From UBA1672 sp033851915 (GTDB lineage Bacteria; Pseudomonadota; Alphaproteobacteria; Micavibrionales; Micavibrionaceae): a stretch of 64,000 nt of DNA. The position numbers and the translations under genes are program-made. Under the pieces are notes generated by a model that was not told where the DNA came from, did not search any database, and saw nothing but the letters and a program-made list of their open reading frames with translations. The stretch is taken from contig JAWSVM010000007.1 of NCBI GenBank assembly GCA_033851915.1, positions 62,001 to 126,000 on the forward strand, in the 5' to 3' direction. Positions 52,604 to 61,184 of the stretch are shown piece by piece; within the stretch, counting starts at the first letter, position 1; each line of letters begins with the position of its first letter.

Positions 52604-54694
52604 ATGTCTGCCCCAATATTTTCAAATACGTCTGTTAAGAACAAGCTTTTGTTCATCGTTTTGCTTCCTATTTTGGCGCTGTTTATATTGGCGGGAATGA
52701 AAGTTTGTGCGCTTCATGGACGGGCGATTGAACAAAACGATCTTGTTGAATTAATGGATGTTTCTGTTGCAGCAAGTGATTTGGTGCATGAGCTTCAAGC
52801 GGAGCGCGGAGCCTCTGCCGGCTTTATAAATAGTAAGGGTAAAGCCTTTGCCGGCGATCTTTCAAAACAGCATTTGAAGACAGACAAGAAACGTAAAGAG
52901 CTTGAACTTGTTTTAAGTCGCGTGAATACGGAACGCTTTGGTGAGAGTTATAATAAGCGTTTGGTTTTTGCTCTGGATTTACTGAAAGATATTGAGGTAA
53001 AACGCAGAGAAATAAGTCAATTAAAGTTGCCTTTGAAAGAGGTCGTTGGTTATTACACAAAAACGACATCCCGATTTTTAAATGTGACCGAGCAATCATT
53101 CTTTGCTGTGAAAGATGCTGAAATTCTACGCGATCTTTCGGCATATCTCTATTTTATGCAATCGAAAGAACGTGCAGGTATTGAGCGTGCCGTTGGTGCA
53201 TCAGGGTTTGGTGGAAGTTGGGATGGCTATTTGCGTGTTAGATTTAACAATTTTATTGTCGTGCAGGAAACCTATATGGATGTATCGCTCACCTATGCGA
53301 CGGATGAGGAGAGGGCGTTTTATCATAAGCGTATAGATGATCCGTCTTTTGCCTCTGTTGAGAGAATGCGTGATATTGCCCTTGGACGTATTGAGGCTGC
53401 GGAGGATATTACTGCAGAAATTTGGTTTAAAGCCATTACGAAAAAAATCAATATTTTGAAAGAAATTGAAAATCATTTTAGTGCGGATATTAAGCATTTG
53501 GCGCTTGAGGAATCTACGGATGCGATTGCACAACGTAATTTCTATATAATTATTCTGGGCGCTTTGTTTATTGTTATCGCTTTATTGACGCGTTTTGTTT
53601 TGAAAGATTTCCTCGGTAATATTCGTGGCACGATTGTTGTTATGGAAGAATTATCGCGCGGTAATTCAAGTGTTACTGTTCTTGGTATGGATCGTAAGGA
53701 TGAGTTCGGGGAGATGGCACGCTCTATCGAGGGGCTTAAGCAAGGTTTGATAGAGAAGAGTGCAATGGAAGAGCAGGCTTTGGCCACACAGGCACGTGCG
53801 GAGGAACAAAGCCGCCAAATGATGTCCGGTTTGGCGGATGGCTTTGATGAGCAAGTTGGCGGGCTTATAGAGTCTTTGGCCTCAGCCTCTACAGAGTTGC
53901 AAGCGAGCGCAGAAAGCATGCGCGATATTGCCAATGAAACGGCGCAGTCCAGCCAAACGGTGGCCACGTCTTCTGAAACGGCAAACAGCAATGTGAATAA
54001 TGTTGCTGCTGCAATGGAGGAAATGGCCGCAGCGAGCAGCGAAATTGCCATGCAGATATCTAATGCACAAACCCAATCAAACGAGACGGCAAAAAGTGCA
54101 ACAAATGCTAGCCAAACGGTGGGGGCATTGAATGCTTTGGTTGGAAATATTGGGGAGGTTGTTTCCTCTATTCAAGATATTGCGGAGCAAACAAACCTTC
54201 TTGCGTTGAATGCCACCATTGAGGCTGCGCGCGCCGGAGAGGCTGGTAAAGGTTTTGCAGTTGTTGCCGATGAGGTCAAAAAACTAGCGACCGAGACGGG
54301 CAGTAAAACATTAGAGATCAAGGAGCGTATCGCCGAGATTCAAGAGGCCACACATAATTCTGTTCAGGCAATGGAAGGTATTATTGTTAATATTGCTGAG
54401 ATAGATCAATCAGTCACGGGGGTTTCTGCTGCAATTGAAGAGCAAAATGCTACAAATGGAGAGATCGTTCGCAGTGTTGCCGAGGCTTCGCAAGGTGTTT
54501 CACAGGTGTCGCAGATTATTGTTGAAGTGCAAAAGAGTGCAGAGAGAACAGGCGGCGCAGCAGGGGATATGCTCGGTGCGGCGACCGAGGTTTCTAAGCT
54601 CTCTGAAACCCTGAAGTCTTCTGTAGATAAATTCTTGGGAGACATCAGGAATGGTAATGGTTCCGATGAAGGCAACGTTGCCGCAGAAGATTAA
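52604..54694 (+). CDS. Methyl-accepting chemotaxis protein with NIT sensor domain
   Basis: Transmembrane chemoreceptor, 696 residues. After the first membrane helix comes a periplasmic nitrate/nitrite-sensing (NIT) domain, with DLVHELQAERGASAGFINSK, the family's best-known motif. The second membrane helix is near 310-330 (FYIIILGALFIVIALL). A HAMP domain (MDRKDEFGEMARSIEGLKQG) and the signalling tip follow (ISSIQDIAEQTNLLALNATI; GKGFAVVADEVKKLA). Ligand is plausibly nitrate or nitrite but untested. A terminator overlaps the stop. No che genes are in the window. Confidence 0.94.
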   Translation: MSAPIFSNTSVKNKLLFIVLLPILALFILAGMKVCALHGRAIEQNDLVELMDVSVAASDLVHELQAERGASAGFINSKGKAFAGDLSKQHLKTDKKRKELELVLSRVNTERFGESYNKRLVFALDLLKDIEVKRREISQLKLPLKEVVGYYTKTTSRFLNVTEQSFFAVKDAEILRDLSAYLYFMQSKERAGIERAVGASGFGGSWDGYLRVRFNNFIVVQETYMDVSLTYATDEERAFYHKRIDDPSFASVERMRDIALGRIEAAEDITAEIWFKAITKKINILKEIENHFSADIKHLALEESTDAIAQRNFYIIILGALFIVIALLTRFVLKDFLGNIRGTIVVMEELSRGNSSVTVLGMDRKDEFGEMARSIEGLKQGLIEKSAMEEQALATQARAEEQSRQMMSGLADGFDEQVGGLIESLASASTELQASAESMRDIANETAQSSQTVATSSETANSNVNNVAAAMEEMAAASSEIAMQISNAQTQSNETAKSATNASQTVGALNALVGNIGEVVSSIQDIAEQTNLLALNATIEAARAGEAGKGFAVVADEVKKLATETGSKTLEIKERIAEIQEATHNSVQAMEGIIVNIAEIDQSVTGVSAAIEEQNATNGEIVRSVAEASQGVSQVSQIIVEVQKSAERTGGAAGDMLGAATEVSKLSETLKSSVDKFLGDIRNGNGSDEGNVAAED

Positions 54695-54724
54695 AGGCAC
54701 TCTCTTGGGTTTCTAATGCCTTTT
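54693..54724 (+). terminator. Hairpin at the chemoreceptor 3' end
   Basis: A 7-bp stem, AAAGGCA (54693-54699) and TGCCTTT (54717-54723), with a 17-base loop and a T-rich tail. It overlaps the stop codons of the chemoreceptor gene and the convergent iron-box gene. Confidence 0.6.
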
Positions 54725-55049
54725 AAGATGCAAGGCGCGTTAAATTATATTCAGCTGTGGTGTGGTTATAGATTTTTTCAATTGTTTCTTGATCTTGTGT
54801 GCTGGGCCATTCGCCTCGCTGGATGTGCAGTATTTCGGCAAACTCAGATAAATCCACACTTATCGGCTCATCTCTTTGTAAGAGTTGGGTTAATACGCTT
54901 TGTTTTATTTCGAGGTAAATAAAATGCTCTCGCATAAGGTGGTCTATAGTGGGGACAAAGAAACGAACTTTGTCGGGTGCATTACTATAGGAAAGGTGTG
55001 AGCAGAACTTTAATAGACAGCCCGTACAAAATCTAAATGATACACTCAT
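54723..55049 (-). CDS. Small protein with Cys motif under a Fur box, 108 aa
   Basis: Unrecognised. The start is secure: a perfect AAGGAGG lies seven bases before the ATG. The N-terminus has a Cys-rich stretch, FCTGCLLKFCSHL (Cys8, Cys11, Cys16), and the rest is soluble and helical (DHLMREHFIYLEIKQSVLTQ; DLSEFAEILHI). A CxxC pair plus His might bind a metal or cluster. A Fur-type box lies 55 bases upstream, so it is probably induced by iron shortage. Confidence 0.7.
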   Translation of the reverse strand: MSVSFRFCTGCLLKFCSHLSYSNAPDKVRFFVPTIDHLMREHFIYLEIKQSVLTQLLQRDEPISVDLSEFAEILHIQRGEWPSTQDQETIEKIYNHTTAEYNLTRLAS

Positions 55050-55103
55050 AGTTAGCCTCCTTTATATGATGTTAGGAGGCTAGCAGGCATAATTACTTGC
55101 GTC

Positions 55104-55125
55104 AATGAGAATGGTTATCATTATC
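55104..55125. promoter_or_regulatory. Fur box upstream of the 108-aa gene
   Basis: The sequence reads AATGAGAATGGTTATCATTATC. Its 7-1-7 core is TGAGAAT-G-GTTATCA (55106-55120), close to the Fur consensus. It lies 55 bases before the ATG of the 108-residue gene. Binding is inferred. Confidence 0.78.
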
Positions 55126-55163
55126 GAAGTTGTTAAAAGAGACTTTCATTGCCGCGCTCATTC

Positions 55164-55685
55164 TTACTTTGTTAGCTTCATAACAACTAAAGTAAGATAT
55201 ATATTTTGTGTTCCATCTGTGTTGTGGTTCATCCTGATTGTAACAGTATATTTATGATCATTTTCAACTGTCACCACAAACATCTCATTAATAGAGCGTT
55301 TAGTGTGCGGATCTTTGGAGATGCATCCGTTTTTATTCTTGTTACCATTATCTTTTATGGCGCATAGCGTTTCTAAAGTCTTCAAAATGTTGTTGTCTAG
55401 AGCTGCATCACCTGAGCTTTTGCAAATATACTTCATCATACTTGTGCTCATCATTTTGCCAAACTCAAACCGACAATTTTCTTTATTGTATAATGTGCCT
55501 CTGGGGCTGGAATGCGTTTCTGAATAACCATGGCTGGTCATCATGGATTGTGCCTGATCCATGCTGCTAAATATGTTTATGCCCTCAATTTTTAGTTCCT
55601 TGATGGCATCCGCAACTTGCTGATTTGCATAGGCTGGTGCGAATGGAATTGTGCAGAGTAATAATATAATTAATATATAGCGCAT
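55164..55685 (-). CDS. Exported protein of unknown function
   Basis: I start it at the ATG at 55685, since MRYILIILLLCTIPFAPAYA is then a standard signal peptide cut after AYA. The mature part (about 150 residues) has four Cys, which may form disulfides: KENCRFEFG, MKYICKSSG, LETLCAIKD and KNGCISKD. The last 50 residues are beta-rich (NEMFVVTVENDHKYTVTIRM). Family unknown. A Zur-like half-palindrome, TGTTA-aatga-TAACA, lies upstream at 55742-55756, so zinc control is possible. Confidence 0.62.
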   Translation of the reverse strand: MRYILIILLLCTIPFAPAYANQQVADAIKELKIEGINIFSSMDQAQSMMTSHGYSETHSSPRGTLYNKENCRFEFGKMMSTSMMKYICKSSGDAALDNNILKTLETLCAIKDNGNKNKNGCISKDPHTKRSINEMFVVTVENDHKYTVTIRMNHNTDGTQNIYLTLVVMKLTK

Positions 55686-55863
55686 TGAAAACTTTCTGGT
55701 CACTTGAGTCGTTGGGAGGACTGTAGCACTCATTGGGCTGAGTGTTAAATGATAACAGAAATATCTTTTGGTGTAATGGTGGACGTATCAGGGGACACTT
55801 CGAACCATTTATTCCATACTTTATGCACTGGGAACAGCTTTTAAAATAAAAACAAATCCATAT

Positions 55864-55878
55864 TGTTATAATATAACA
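55864..55878. promoter_or_regulatory. Zur box upstream of the zinc operon
   Basis: A perfect 15-base palindrome, TGTTATA-A-TATAACA, with ATTTC on one side, matches the known Zur operator core (GTTATAnTATAAC). It lies 23 bases before the start of the His-rich gene at 55901. Zinc-loaded Zur should block the operon; binding is inferred from the match and the zinc-uptake genes that follow. Confidence 0.85.
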
Positions 55879-55900
55879 TTTCTGTTACTTGTATTTAATT

Positions 55901-56251
55901 ATGAAGATTACAAAGATAAGTAATAAGCTTTTAGCTATTTGCATGTTTGCTATTCTGGTGTTTGGCCAAATGGCAATTTCTGTGCATTCTGCAGTTCATA
56001 TAGATAGCGAAATTACGAACTCTGCCTATACCTCGGACGACCATAATTCAAATCATGACGATAAAGATTTAAAACACCAATGTCCTGAATGTCTTTTAAC
56101 ACAGGCCTTTCAGTTTGCCATTCTAACAGATGTTTTTTATGTGTCTGAACGTGCATGTTTTAAATGTACATTTATCACAAGGTGGCATAGTAACACGTCG
56201 TTAAACCTCCATTCTTATCAGGCCAGAGGCCCGCCCCTTCTTCTTATCTAA
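55901..56251 (+). CDS. Small secreted His-rich protein of the zinc operon
   Basis: A 116-residue product, from the ATG at 55901 rather than the TTG at 55889. It has a signal segment (LLAICMFAILVFGQMAISVHS), then an acidic His-rich stretch (DDHNSNHDDKDLKHQCPECL) that looks suited to metal binding through His and the CPEC Cys pair. More His and Cys follow (ERACFKCTFITRWH). It resembles small DUF2946-like metal-linked proteins in style, without a firm match. First gene after the Zur box. Confidence 0.62.
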   Translation: MKITKISNKLLAICMFAILVFGQMAISVHSAVHIDSEITNSAYTSDDHNSNHDDKDLKHQCPECLLTQAFQFAILTDVFYVSERACFKCTFITRWHSNTSLNLHSYQARGPPLLLI

Positions 56252-56292
56252 ATTTCAAAACCAATTTTATATTTTTTAGATTAAGAAAGGGC

Positions 56293-57663
56293 ATGAAAAT
56301 GTCAAAAAAACTGCTATTTGCAGCCAGCACGGCTGTACTACTAAGTGTATCTCCAGCATTCGCTGCGGATAATACCGACCTTCAATCATTACGCGCGGAA
56401 ATTCAGGCTATGCGTGATGTGTATGAAGGTAAAATCCAGCAACTTGAGCAGAAGGTGGGAACCCTCCAAGCACAACAGAGTAAAACCTCTGCAAAGGTTG
56501 CAACTATTGAGCCTGCAACAGGGCGTGCATCTGCGCCACCCGCAACAGGTAGGAATCGGATTAGCAATAATAGCTTCAATCCTGAAATCGGCGTGATATT
56601 GCAAGGGAAGTATAAATCCTTTTCAGAACGCGAAGGTGATATCGCTGGTTTTGCGATTGGCGAGGAAGCTGAGCGCGGAGAGGAAGGCGTAGGCATCGGT
56701 GAAACCGAACTTAACTTCTCGGCAAATATAGACGATAAATTCCGCGGAAGTACAACAATTGCATTGCATGAGCATCATGGTGAAACCGAAGTGGAAATCG
56801 AGGAAGCTTATGTTGAGAGTTTATCATTACCATATGGGCTTCATGCAAAAGCTGGACGATTCTTTTCAGAACTTGGATATCTGAATTCTCATCACAGTCA
56901 TGCAGATGATTTTGCGGATCGTCCTCTCACTAACCGTGCTTTTCTTAATGGGAACTACGGCGATGATGGTGTGCAGATATCTACAGTTCTTCCAACCGAT
57001 TTTTATTCTGAAATCGGTGCAGGTATATACCGAGGAAATGATTTTCCTGGAGGAAGCGCAGAGGGCAGCAACATCGGGTCATGGTCGGCATATGGGCGCG
57101 TTGGCGGCGATATTGGTGATAAGACAAGCTGGCGCTTAGGGCTTTCAACACTGCAAGTTAATGGCACGGAGCGCGAAGCTAATGAAGATACTGTTATCTT
57201 TAAAGGCGATAGTGGTCTCTATATTGCCGATGCACGCATGGTTTATGCTCCGACAGGTAATAACGCAGATAAGGAGATAACATTGCAGGCGGAATATTTC
57301 TATCGTGATGAAGATGGGACATATGAAGATACTGGTGCAGGCACCGGTGAGGTTGACTATAACAGCGGTCAAAGCGGCTGGTACGCGCAAGGCGTTTATA
57401 AGTTTCACCCGCAATGGCGTGTTGGGGCGAGGTATTCACAGCTTTACGCTGGTGATGTGCCGACAGGCCTGACGGGAAGTGCTTTGGATGATGGAGGGCA
57501 TAATCCGTGGGCGACATCGGCAATGATAGATTGGACAAACAGCGAATTTTCACGCGCACGAGTTCAGTTCAATCATGAGAATCTGGCGGATGGGCAAAAG
57601 GATAATCAAATTATCTTGCAATATGTCGTGAGCCTCGGTGCTCATGGCGCGCACGCATATTAA
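56293..57663 (+). CDS. Outer-membrane porin-like protein of the zinc operon
   Basis: A 456-residue exported protein. Signal peptide to SPAFA; a short coiled coil (LRAEIQAMRDVYEGKIQQLE, about 30-65); a Pro/Ala linker; then a beta-barrel from about 92 to the end with many Gly/aromatic strands. Two His clusters are present in loops or strands (IALHEHHGETEVEIEE; NSHHSHADDFADR), and the C-terminus is HGAHAY. It is likely a zinc-related outer-membrane channel, given the Zur box upstream and znuA 13 bases downstream. TonB dependence is not indicated. Confidence 0.75.
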   Translation: MKMSKKLLFAASTAVLLSVSPAFAADNTDLQSLRAEIQAMRDVYEGKIQQLEQKVGTLQAQQSKTSAKVATIEPATGRASAPPATGRNRISNNSFNPEIGVILQGKYKSFSEREGDIAGFAIGEEAERGEEGVGIGETELNFSANIDDKFRGSTTIALHEHHGETEVEIEEAYVESLSLPYGLHAKAGRFFSELGYLNSHHSHADDFADRPLTNRAFLNGNYGDDGVQISTVLPTDFYSEIGAGIYRGNDFPGGSAEGSNIGSWSAYGRVGGDIGDKTSWRLGLSTLQVNGTEREANEDTVIFKGDSGLYIADARMVYAPTGNNADKEITLQAEYFYRDEDGTYEDTGAGTGEVDYNSGQSGWYAQGVYKFHPQWRVGARYSQLYAGDVPTGLTGSALDDGGHNPWATSAMIDWTNSEFSRARVQFNHENLADGQKDNQIILQYVVSLGAHGAHAY

Positions 57664-57676
57664 GGGGGGGAATCAA

Positions 57677-58585
57677 ATGAAAAATCTTCTTATTATACTC
57701 ACTGGATTGGGGGCGCTCTGCGCGCTCCCACCTTCTGCTCAGGCAACGCTGAATGTCTTTGCTTGCTCCCCGGAATGGGCGGCATTAGCCAAAGACATCG
57801 GCGGTGATCTGGTAAAGGTTAAATCGGCGACGACAGCCTTTCAGGATGTGCATCATATCCGCGCAAAACCAAGCTTGCTGGCATTCATGCGAAAGGCAAA
57901 TATTGTCTTTTGTTCAGGGGCGTCTCTAGAAAGCGGCTGGCTACCAATCCTAATCAAAAAGACGGGAAGTGCGGACGTGCAGCCGGAAACAATCGGTTGG
58001 GTTATGGCATCAGACTATGTACAAAAACTTGAGGTTATGCACGGAAATGTTGATCGCTCTATGGGGCATATACACCCCGACGGAAACCCGCATGTGCATC
58101 TTGATCCACACAACATATCAGCCATAGCAGATGTATTCGTCGAGCGGCTGTATATGCTTGATAGGCAAAATGTAAAAATCTATGACCAAAACCACGAAGC
58201 TTTCAAGTCTGCTTGGGATGAAAAAACCAAGAAATGGGAAGAAAAGGCAGCGCCACTGAAAGGTACCAAGGTTGTTGTCTATCATAATGCGTGGGCTTAC
58301 TTGCTAAACTGGTTAGGCATAGATGTGATTGCAACGCTTGAACCTAAGCCGGGTTTGCCTGCAACGGCATCTCATCTCGATAAGGTTTTGAAACAGCTAA
58401 AAGACCAAGATGTGAGGGCTATACTTGTGGCACCGTTCGAAAATAAGGATGCGGCGCAGTGGCTATCATCGAAAACGGGCATTCCTGTTCTGGAGTTGCC
58501 CTTTACGGTCGGTGGTTCAGGCAAGGCAAACGACCTCACCTCATTATTCGATGAAACGATTACAACATTGATGAGCGTAAAATGA
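57677..58585 (+). CDS. znuA: Zinc ABC transporter periplasmic binding protein
   Basis: Cluster A-I metal-binding protein, 302 residues from the ATG at 57677, which follows a run of seven G. Signal to SAQA. Metal-ligand motifs: FQDVHHIRAKPSL with the first His, and HIHPDGNPHVHLDP (about residues 132-145) with the second; KVVVYHNAWAYLL holds the third. An Asp/Glu ligand should be in the last third. The His-rich loop of E. coli ZnuA is short here. Its stop overlaps the permease start by four bases (ATGA). Confidence 0.87.
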   Translation: MKNLLIILTGLGALCALPPSAQATLNVFACSPEWAALAKDIGGDLVKVKSATTAFQDVHHIRAKPSLLAFMRKANIVFCSGASLESGWLPILIKKTGSADVQPETIGWVMASDYVQKLEVMHGNVDRSMGHIHPDGNPHVHLDPHNISAIADVFVERLYMLDRQNVKIYDQNHEAFKSAWDEKTKKWEEKAAPLKGTKVVVYHNAWAYLLNWLGIDVIATLEPKPGLPATASHLDKVLKQLKDQDVRAILVAPFENKDAAQWLSSKTGIPVLELPFTVGGSGKANDLTSLFDETITTLMSVK

Positions 58586-59361
58586 ACTTACCCTACGATA
58601 TTTTGCTAATGCTTGCTCCAGCCTTTATGGCTGGGGCAAGCATTACTCTCGCCCATGTACCTTTAGGCATAGAGGTTCTAAGGCGCGGTATTATATTCCT
58701 TGATTTAGCCGTTGCACAATTTGCGGCATTAGGCATGCTCGTCTTTCACATTTATATCGAAAATTATGATATGGCACCTGAATATGCTGTTATGGGCGGG
58801 ATACTCACAGGCCTATCCTTGGCCTTATTATGCGCGTTGGGGTTTCATGCTCTTGAAAAAATTGCAGGGGCATATCAAGAGGCGTTAATCGGCTGCGGTT
58901 TCATTCTGGCAGCATCCCTAAGCATTCTTATTATGTCAGGAGATCCGCATGGCGGTGAACAGATGAAAGACATCCTAGCAGGGCAAATTCTTTGGGTAAC
59001 GTTTGAAGATTTAACATGGTATGCGCCTTTATTTATGGCCGTCTCTACCATTTGGTTCTTCTTTAAAAAATCACAGCAAAGACTCTTTTATATTTTGTTT
59101 GCGCTAACAATTCCATTCTCAGTGAAATTAATTGGCGTCTATTTGGTATTTGCCAGCTTGATTTTACCAGCCTTGGCAACTGTGAATATATCACGCTATA
59201 GAGTTCTTACAGGGTATTTTTTATCGTTCGCGTCTTTTGCGATCGGGCTGTGGGTTTCATACATATGGGATTTACCATCTGGTCCAGCGATAGTGTGCAC
59301 ATGTGCTTTGTTATCTGGAAGTTTTGGGATATTTATAAAATTAATAAACATCAGGTCATAA
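58582..59361 (+). CDS. znuB: Zinc ABC transporter permease
   Basis: Membrane subunit of the ZnuB/MntB (ABC-3) family, 259 residues, with about seven to eight membrane segments. The early LAPAFMAGASITLAHVPLGI, then the RRGIIFLDLAVAQFAALGML segment and LVFASLILPALATVN are family blocks; the latter lies in the region that meets the ATPase. It needs a ZnuC ATPase, but none is encoded here: the next gene is a TAXI protein 386 bases away. Confidence 0.87.
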   Translation: MNLPYDILLMLAPAFMAGASITLAHVPLGIEVLRRGIIFLDLAVAQFAALGMLVFHIYIENYDMAPEYAVMGGILTGLSLALLCALGFHALEKIAGAYQEALIGCGFILAASLSILIMSGDPHGGEQMKDILAGQILWVTFEDLTWYAPLFMAVSTIWFFFKKSQQRLFYILFALTIPFSVKLIGVYLVFASLILPALATVNISRYRVLTGYFLSFASFAIGLWVSYIWDLPSGPAIVCTCALLSGSFGIFIKLINIRS

Positions 59362-59387
59362 GAGTTTCTGTATATTTTTAATCGCCA

Positions 59388-59414
59388 CCACCCACCCACC
59401 CACCCACCCACCCA
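59388..59414. repeat. CCCA microsatellite with G-quadruplex motif on the minus strand
   Basis: Six CCCA units (59391-59414) preceded by CCACCA. On the minus strand this gives six GGG runs with single-T loops, a very strong quadruplex-forming pattern. It is the only such tract I see in the window. It lies 30 bases after the znuB stop. Slippage could make the length variable between strains. Confidence 0.9.
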
Positions 59415-59446
59415 CGTAAGAAACTATGGCATGCTAGAGGGGGAAT

Positions 59447-59554
59447 ATGATGGTGGAGAGGGTAACGGGCTTTAGCATAGTTTTTATACTGTACCCCGTC
59501 AGAGTATCTGAGGCTTTTGATCGGATTTTCAATGTTGATGGTACTTTTGGCTAA
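59447..59554 (+). CDS. Possible 35-aa small protein
   Basis: A tandem ATGATG follows AGAGGGGG by three to six bases, and the frame runs 35 codons to TAA. The product is hydrophobic in the middle (TGFSIVFILYPVRVSEAF). The good ribosome-binding site is the only positive evidence, and a frame this short could be chance. Confidence 0.25.
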   Translation: MMVERVTGFSIVFILYPVRVSEAFDRIFNVDGTFG

Positions 59555-59747
59555 CCTGACATTTTTGCCGATTTTAATCGTGATGTTTAAACCTTTTAGT
59601 AAATAAAATTACTAAAGATAATATTTTTGTGAATTATTCGTAACTTTGTTATAAGATTTGTGTTGAAAAAAGAACAAACTCGGGTTGTGATAAATGGATA
59701 AGTCTCCACAAAATTCAGCCTTAATATGATAATTTAGAGATGTTAAT

Positions 59748-61016
59748 ATGCATATACCAGAAGCTGTTAAAACATATGGACTTATTTTACTAATTATTGT
59801 GGCATCTTTTTGGGTAGCATCTTGTTTTATTGCCCCCCCTCCACCAAAAAATATAATATTTGCGGCAGGCTCTGTGAATGGAGAGTATTATCGATATGCA
59901 CAGATCTACAAACGTGCACTCGCAGAAGAAGGCATAATAGTCAAAGTCCTGGAAACTGCAGGGTCATCAGAAAACGCTGAACTTTTAATGCAAGGAAAAG
60001 CTAATATAGCCTTTATTCAAAGTGGCTCAAAAATAGAAGACATTGAAAGCCATGTTGAAACGTTGGCTAGCCTTTATTATGAGCCTTTATGGGTTTTTAC
60101 AAGGAATGTTGATCAAAAACAAAAAGACTTACAAAATTTGCGTAACAGTAGAATAGCGATCGGGCCTATTGGTAGCGGAACCAGGGCTATTTCCTTGCAG
60201 CTTTTGGATCTGAATAATATTACAAATAGTGCTATTTTGAGCGAGGCTTCTGGAGAGCAGGCCGTAGAAGCTTTGAAGAATGAAAAAGTTGATGCAGCAT
60301 TTTTTGTGTCTCACCCTAATGCTCCATATATTCAAGAGCTGCTGCATGATAAAGAGATTCATCTTTTATCTTTTCAGCGCGCAGATGCCTATACTCGTCT
60401 TTTTCCATTCTTATCAAAAGTACAACTTAATGAAGGGGTTGTAGATATAGCAGCGAATATTCCAAATAGTGATATTTATCTTATCAGTTCAGTTGCCCAA
60501 CTCGCATCAAGAAAAGATTTTAATGGCGTGCTAAAAACACTTCTTGTAAGAACAGCAATGAAAATTCATGCTGATGCAGATATATTTTCAGAAAAAGGCC
60601 AATTTCCAACTCTGGATTATGCTGATTTACCTATCGCTGATGAAGCAGAGCGTTATTTTAAATATGGCCCAAATTTTTTACAGCAAATCTTACCATTTTG
60701 GTTTGCTGATATGATTAATAGGATGGTTGTTATGCTTATTCCTTTGGTAGGTGTTATGTTCCCTCTTTTAAAAATTGCCTCACCTACATACCGTTGGCGT
60801 ACACGTTCTCGAATATATAGATGGTACAAGAAATTAAAAAAGATGGAGGAAGCAACTTCTTCCGAAGATTTTGATTTAAAGAAAGTTTTGTCTTCTCTTG
60901 AATCCATGGATGCGGATGTTAAAAAAACGCAAGTCCCACTTTCTTATGCTGATGAACTATATAGTTTACGCCAACACATTCAGTTAATTAAAGATCAAAT
61001 ACAAAAAATACAGTAA
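59748..61016 (+). CDS. TAXI-family solute-binding protein with membrane C-terminus
   Basis: Binding protein of the TRAP-associated TAXI family, 422 residues. An N-terminal anchor (LILLIIVASFWVASCF) is followed by IIFAAGSVNGEYYRYAQIYK, the TAXI family opening, and by NIAFIQSGSK and RIAIGPIGSGTRAISLQLL. A second membrane helix lies near 320-345 (MINRMVVMLIPLVGVMFPLL), then a cytoplasmic coiled-coil tail (ELYSLRQHIQLIKDQIQKIQ). No TRAP permease (DctQM) gene is nearby. The TM and tail suggest a membrane-held sensor or scaffold rather than a free binding protein. Confidence 0.82.
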   Translation: MHIPEAVKTYGLILLIIVASFWVASCFIAPPPPKNIIFAAGSVNGEYYRYAQIYKRALAEEGIIVKVLETAGSSENAELLMQGKANIAFIQSGSKIEDIESHVETLASLYYEPLWVFTRNVDQKQKDLQNLRNSRIAIGPIGSGTRAISLQLLDLNNITNSAILSEASGEQAVEALKNEKVDAAFFVSHPNAPYIQELLHDKEIHLLSFQRADAYTRLFPFLSKVQLNEGVVDIAANIPNSDIYLISSVAQLASRKDFNGVLKTLLVRTAMKIHADADIFSEKGQFPTLDYADLPIADEAERYFKYGPNFLQQILPFWFADMINRMVVMLIPLVGVMFPLLKIASPTYRWRTRSRIYRWYKKLKKMEEATSSEDFDLKKVLSSLESMDADVKKTQVPLSYADELYSLRQHIQLIKDQIQKIQ

Positions 61017-61184
61017 TTTTGATCTTTAGTTTATTAATAAAAGTATACATCGTCAGAGTATTTTGGACTTTTGGCGTAAAAGAATAAAGTCTTTCTTTTC
61101 TAAAGACTAGAATAGGTTTGGCATAATCTGGGACGTCCAATGAAATCGGATATATAATCTATATTGGTAAGTGAATTTGGAAAA

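Larger units (their letters stand above)
59362..59747. other. 386-base gap after znuB
   Basis: It holds a CCCA microsatellite at 59391-59414, one short frame with a strong ribosome-binding site (59447-59554), and otherwise AT-rich DNA with no hairpin terminator. The 10-mer GTCAGAGTAT at 59498-59507 recurs at 61052-61061 on the far side of the TAXI gene. Confidence 0.5.

Noticed and set aside
55742..55756. Second Zur-like palindrome TGTTA-aatga-TAACA
   Set aside because: Only the outer five bases of each arm match; the centre departs from the Zur core. Mentioned with the neighbouring gene but not called as a site.
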